From: Brotaphodocola faecis
GTDB lineage: Bacteria > Bacillota > Clostridia > Lachnospirales > Lachnospiraceae
Assembly: GCF_040096075.1 (NCBI RefSeq)
Contig: NZ_JBBMFJ010000016.1
Span: 11,674-75,673 of the forward strand
DNA length: 64,000 bases
Direction: 5' to 3'
Below, in pieces: positions 62,251-64,000 of the stretch; the first letter of the stretch is position 1; every line of letters starts with the position of its first letter. The notes under the pieces were generated by a model. It was not told the origin of the DNA, made no database searches, and saw only the letters and a list, made by a program, of their open reading frames with translations. The translations under genes were made by a program, and so were the position numbers.

Positions 62251-63089
62251 TGAAAACAGATATCAGATTAATTGCATTAGATTTAGACGGGACGCTTCTG
62301 GACAGCCAGAAGCGTCTCTCTGCCAGAAATGAAGCTGTGTTGCAGGAATGTATTTCCCGCGGAATTTATATTGTACCCTGCACTGGGCGAATCTGGGGAG
62401 GAGTGCCGGAGTTTCTGCGCTCTTTGCCGGGAATCCGTTATGCCATTACAACTAATGGCGCAATCGTAGAAGATGTGGCAGAGCACAGGATTCTGGATGA
62501 ACGCAAACTTGGATGTGCCCAGGCTGTGGATATTCTGGAACTGGCTGGAAAGTTTCATACCATGTACGATGCGTATGTAGACGGTTGTGCTTATGGGGAA
62601 AAACGGTTCATGGAGCATATGGATGATTACGCAATTCCGGATACAATCCAGACGATGATTCTTCAGACAAGGCAGGAAGTGCCGGATGTGAAAGAACGGA
62701 TCCGTATGCTGAATCTTCCGGTGGAGAAGATAAACTATTTTTTTGGAGATCAGCAGGAGCGTGCCCGCGCAAGACGTGCGCTGCAGGAGCGTGGTGATGT
62801 GATCGTCAGTTCGTCCCTGGATAATAATCTGGAGATCAATGCGCCGGGAGCAACCAAGGGAGAGGCAATTCTCCGGCTGGCCGGCCATCTGGGGCTGCGC
62901 CAGGAGCAGACCATGGGATTTGGAGATGGTGAAAACGATATGACCATGATCCGGACTGCGGGAATCGGTGTCGCCATGGGAAATGCGGTGGAAGCACTGA
63001 AAGCAGAATCGGATTATGTTACAGTAACTAATGATGAGGATGGAGTGGCGGATGCCATTGAAAAGCTGGTATTGAATGTAGAAGTGTAA
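62250..63089 (+). CDS. Cof-type HAD-superfamily phosphatase
   Basis: A 279-residue HAD hydrolase. D-L-D-G-T-L-L-D-S supplies the nucleophile aspartate and its acid; the later G-D-G-E-N-D-M-T-M binds magnesium, and a C2-type cap lies between. The family removes phosphate from sugar phosphates or cofactors; the substrate cannot be assigned. The ATG overlaps the preceding stop by one base (TAATG). Confidence 0.92.
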   Translation: MKTDIRLIALDLDGTLLDSQKRLSARNEAVLQECISRGIYIVPCTGRIWGGVPEFLRSLPGIRYAITTNGAIVEDVAEHRILDERKLGCAQAVDILELAGKFHTMYDAYVDGCAYGEKRFMEHMDDYAIPDTIQTMILQTRQEVPDVKERIRMLNLPVEKINYFFGDQQERARARRALQERGDVIVSSSLDNNLEINAPGATKGEAILRLAGHLGLRQEQTMGFGDGENDMTMIRTAGIGVAMGNAVEALKAESDYVTVTNDEDGVADAIEKLVLNVEV

Positions 63090-63156
63090 GGAAAAGCATA
63101 TTAGCTGCGGTGAAATAAAAGCCGCAGTACAGCCGCGAAGGCGGGACGGAGCAAAC

Positions 63157-63888
63157 ATGGATTTTTTGACAGAACACTGGTTGTCTGTTGGTGTAGGCGT
63201 ATTCTGGCTGTCTATGGTGCTGTATGGGCACTACAGGGGCCTGGTGCGTATTGCGGTGACAATGTCGGCCCTGATTTTGAGCCTTGTTGTAACGCGCGTG
63301 GCCATGCCGTGTGTCACGGCAGTGCTGAACGATAATACGGCAATCCATCAGGCAATCGGACAGGGGCTTTTACATATGGCCGGAGTGAAGGAAGAAAACG
63401 AAGCGGCAGACGAAACAGAGATACAGCCGGCTTACCAGCGGAATATTATAGAAGGGCTGAAACTGCCGGAGCAGATGAAGGAAGTGCTTCTTGAAAATAA
63501 TAACAGCGAGATCTACCGTATGCTTGGGGTGGATCGTTTTTTTGATTATCTTGGTTCGTATCTGGCAACTATGGTAATCCGCGTATTTGGAACGGGAATT
63601 CTGTTTGCAGCTGTATTCCTGTTTTTCCGTATCGGGGCGCACTGGCTGAATCAGGTTGCGCGGCTTCCAATTATATGGGAATTGAATCAGATAGCCGGAG
63701 CTTTGCTTGGGGCAGTTGCGGGGCTTCTGGTTATATGGCTGGCAGGTTTGGTGATCCGGGGGTGTTCCGGTATGCCGTGGACCCGTCCGGTTTTGCTGCA
63801 GATTGAAAAGAGCTGGTGGCTCAGTTTGCTGTATCAGAACAATCTGTTTAACTGGCTGTTTCTTCGCATATTAAATGGCTTTTTGTGA
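63157..63888 (+). CDS. CvpA-like membrane protein
   Basis: A 243-residue protein with two N-terminal helices (around residues 10-50), a soluble acidic loop (about 80-130) and two or three C-terminal helices. The overall layout and the G-L-V-R-I-A-V-T start of helix 2 resemble CvpA-type proteins, but identity is weak. It follows the HAD gene by 67 bp with GGCGGGACGGAG upstream. Role unknown. Confidence 0.6.
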   Translation: MDFLTEHWLSVGVGVFWLSMVLYGHYRGLVRIAVTMSALILSLVVTRVAMPCVTAVLNDNTAIHQAIGQGLLHMAGVKEENEAADETEIQPAYQRNIIEGLKLPEQMKEVLLENNNSEIYRMLGVDRFFDYLGSYLATMVIRVFGTGILFAAVFLFFRIGAHWLNQVARLPIIWELNQIAGALLGAVAGLLVIWLAGLVIRGCSGMPWTRPVLLQIEKSWWLSLLYQNNLFNWLFLRILNGFL

Positions 63889-63926
63889 GAAAAGATAATG
63901 GAAAGATGGGGCTGCGGATGCATTTG

Positions 63927-64000
63927 ATATGCTCCCTTCTAGGTAGACAAGTGAAATAATAAAAACTTGTCACTTAGGAGAGAGCATATTTTATGTCTAA
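63927..64000 (+). mobile_element. Possible left end of an insertion sequence (long imperfect hairpin, ORF start at 63993)
   Basis: ATATGCTCCCTTCTAGGTAG (63927-63946) continuing to 63952 folds onto 63965-63989, forming an imperfect stem with a 12-base loop. GTAGACAAGTGAAATA (63943-63958) is exactly repeated at 24102-24117 next to a transposase remnant. TAGGAGAGAG precedes an ATG at 63993, of which only two codons are visible. It may start a transposase gene; otherwise it could be a terminator for the CvpA-like gene. Confidence 0.45.

Noticed and set aside
62283..63158. A 291-codon minus-strand frame opposite the HAD phosphatase
   Set aside because: Shadow of the plus-strand gene, which has complete catalytic motifs; no family resemblance in the mirror frame.
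1..64000. CRISPR arrays, tRNA genes, phage or antiphage defence genes
   Set aside because: No regularly spaced direct repeats, no cloverleaf-like sequence and no cas, restriction-modification or phage structural motifs were recognised by eye; a dedicated scan could still find a missed tRNA.

Overview
The window looks like chromosomal DNA of a spore-forming, obligately anaerobic Gram-positive bacterium of the Lachnospiraceae (Clostridium cluster XIVa) type. The evidence is a clostridial fab/acc operon with a fused accD-accA, spmA/spmB, a long-type SRP RNA beside dnaX-ybaB-recR, a DUF6128-like protein, glycyl-radical enzymology and many lipoproteins with clostridial lipoboxes. The species cannot be named from sequence alone.

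Layout. 1-8.7 kb: type II fatty-acid synthesis operon (fabK end, fabD, fabG, fabF, accB, fabZ, accC, accDA) followed by a second FabK/nitronate-monooxygenase-like gene. 8.9-11.3 kb: spmA-spmB, a FabT-like MarR regulator and a lipoprotein. 11.5-19.1 kb: a sugar ABC transporter (binding protein, permease, double ATPase, permease), an AraR-type regulator and L-arabinose isomerase. 19.1-24.0 kb: a DUF885 lipoprotein on the minus strand, metG and a TraX-like gene. 24.1-27.5 kb: an IS graveyard holding a frameshifted DDE transposase remnant, a complete IS1182-type element with a nonsense codon in its transposase, and an IS66 fragment. 27.5-40.0 kb: one tightly packed operon for nucleoside uptake and breakdown (ribokinase, frameshifted LacI regulator, YjjI glycyl-radical enzyme and YjjW activase, amidohydrolase, nucleoside hydrolase, nucleoside deoxyribosyltransferase-like protein, BMP-type ABC transporter, and a stand-alone RarA-C-terminal-like protein). 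40.0-42.4 kb: a candidate structured RNA, a MATE pump remnant, tatD and rsmA. 42.4-47.8 kb: AT-rich module A (divergent LysR, RidA, M29/NicX-like metalloenzyme, TRAP transporter). 47.9-49.8 kb: DUF6128-like gene and tadA. 49.8-56.0 kb: AT-rich module B (divergent LysR, tripartite tricarboxylate transporter, two HSL-type esterases). 56.0-60.3 kb: SRP RNA, a phosphofructokinase, dnaX, ybaB, recR. 60.3-64.0 kb: a TPR protein, a HAD phosphatase, a CvpA-like membrane protein and what may be the left end of another IS.

How the parts work together. The core genes (lipid synthesis, translation, DNA replication and repair) share GC-richer codon use. Modules A and B and the start of the nucleoside operon are visibly more AT-rich and look like acquired catabolic cassettes, each pairing its own regulator, transporter and hydrolytic enzymes. 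Module B separates tadA from the SRP RNA gene, which are often neighbours in Firmicutes. The most interesting region is the nucleoside operon. It places the functionally unassigned YjjI/YjjW radical pair and a RarA-like orphan domain inside a purpose-built nucleoside scavenging pathway. All functional calls come from reading protein motifs; no database search was run.
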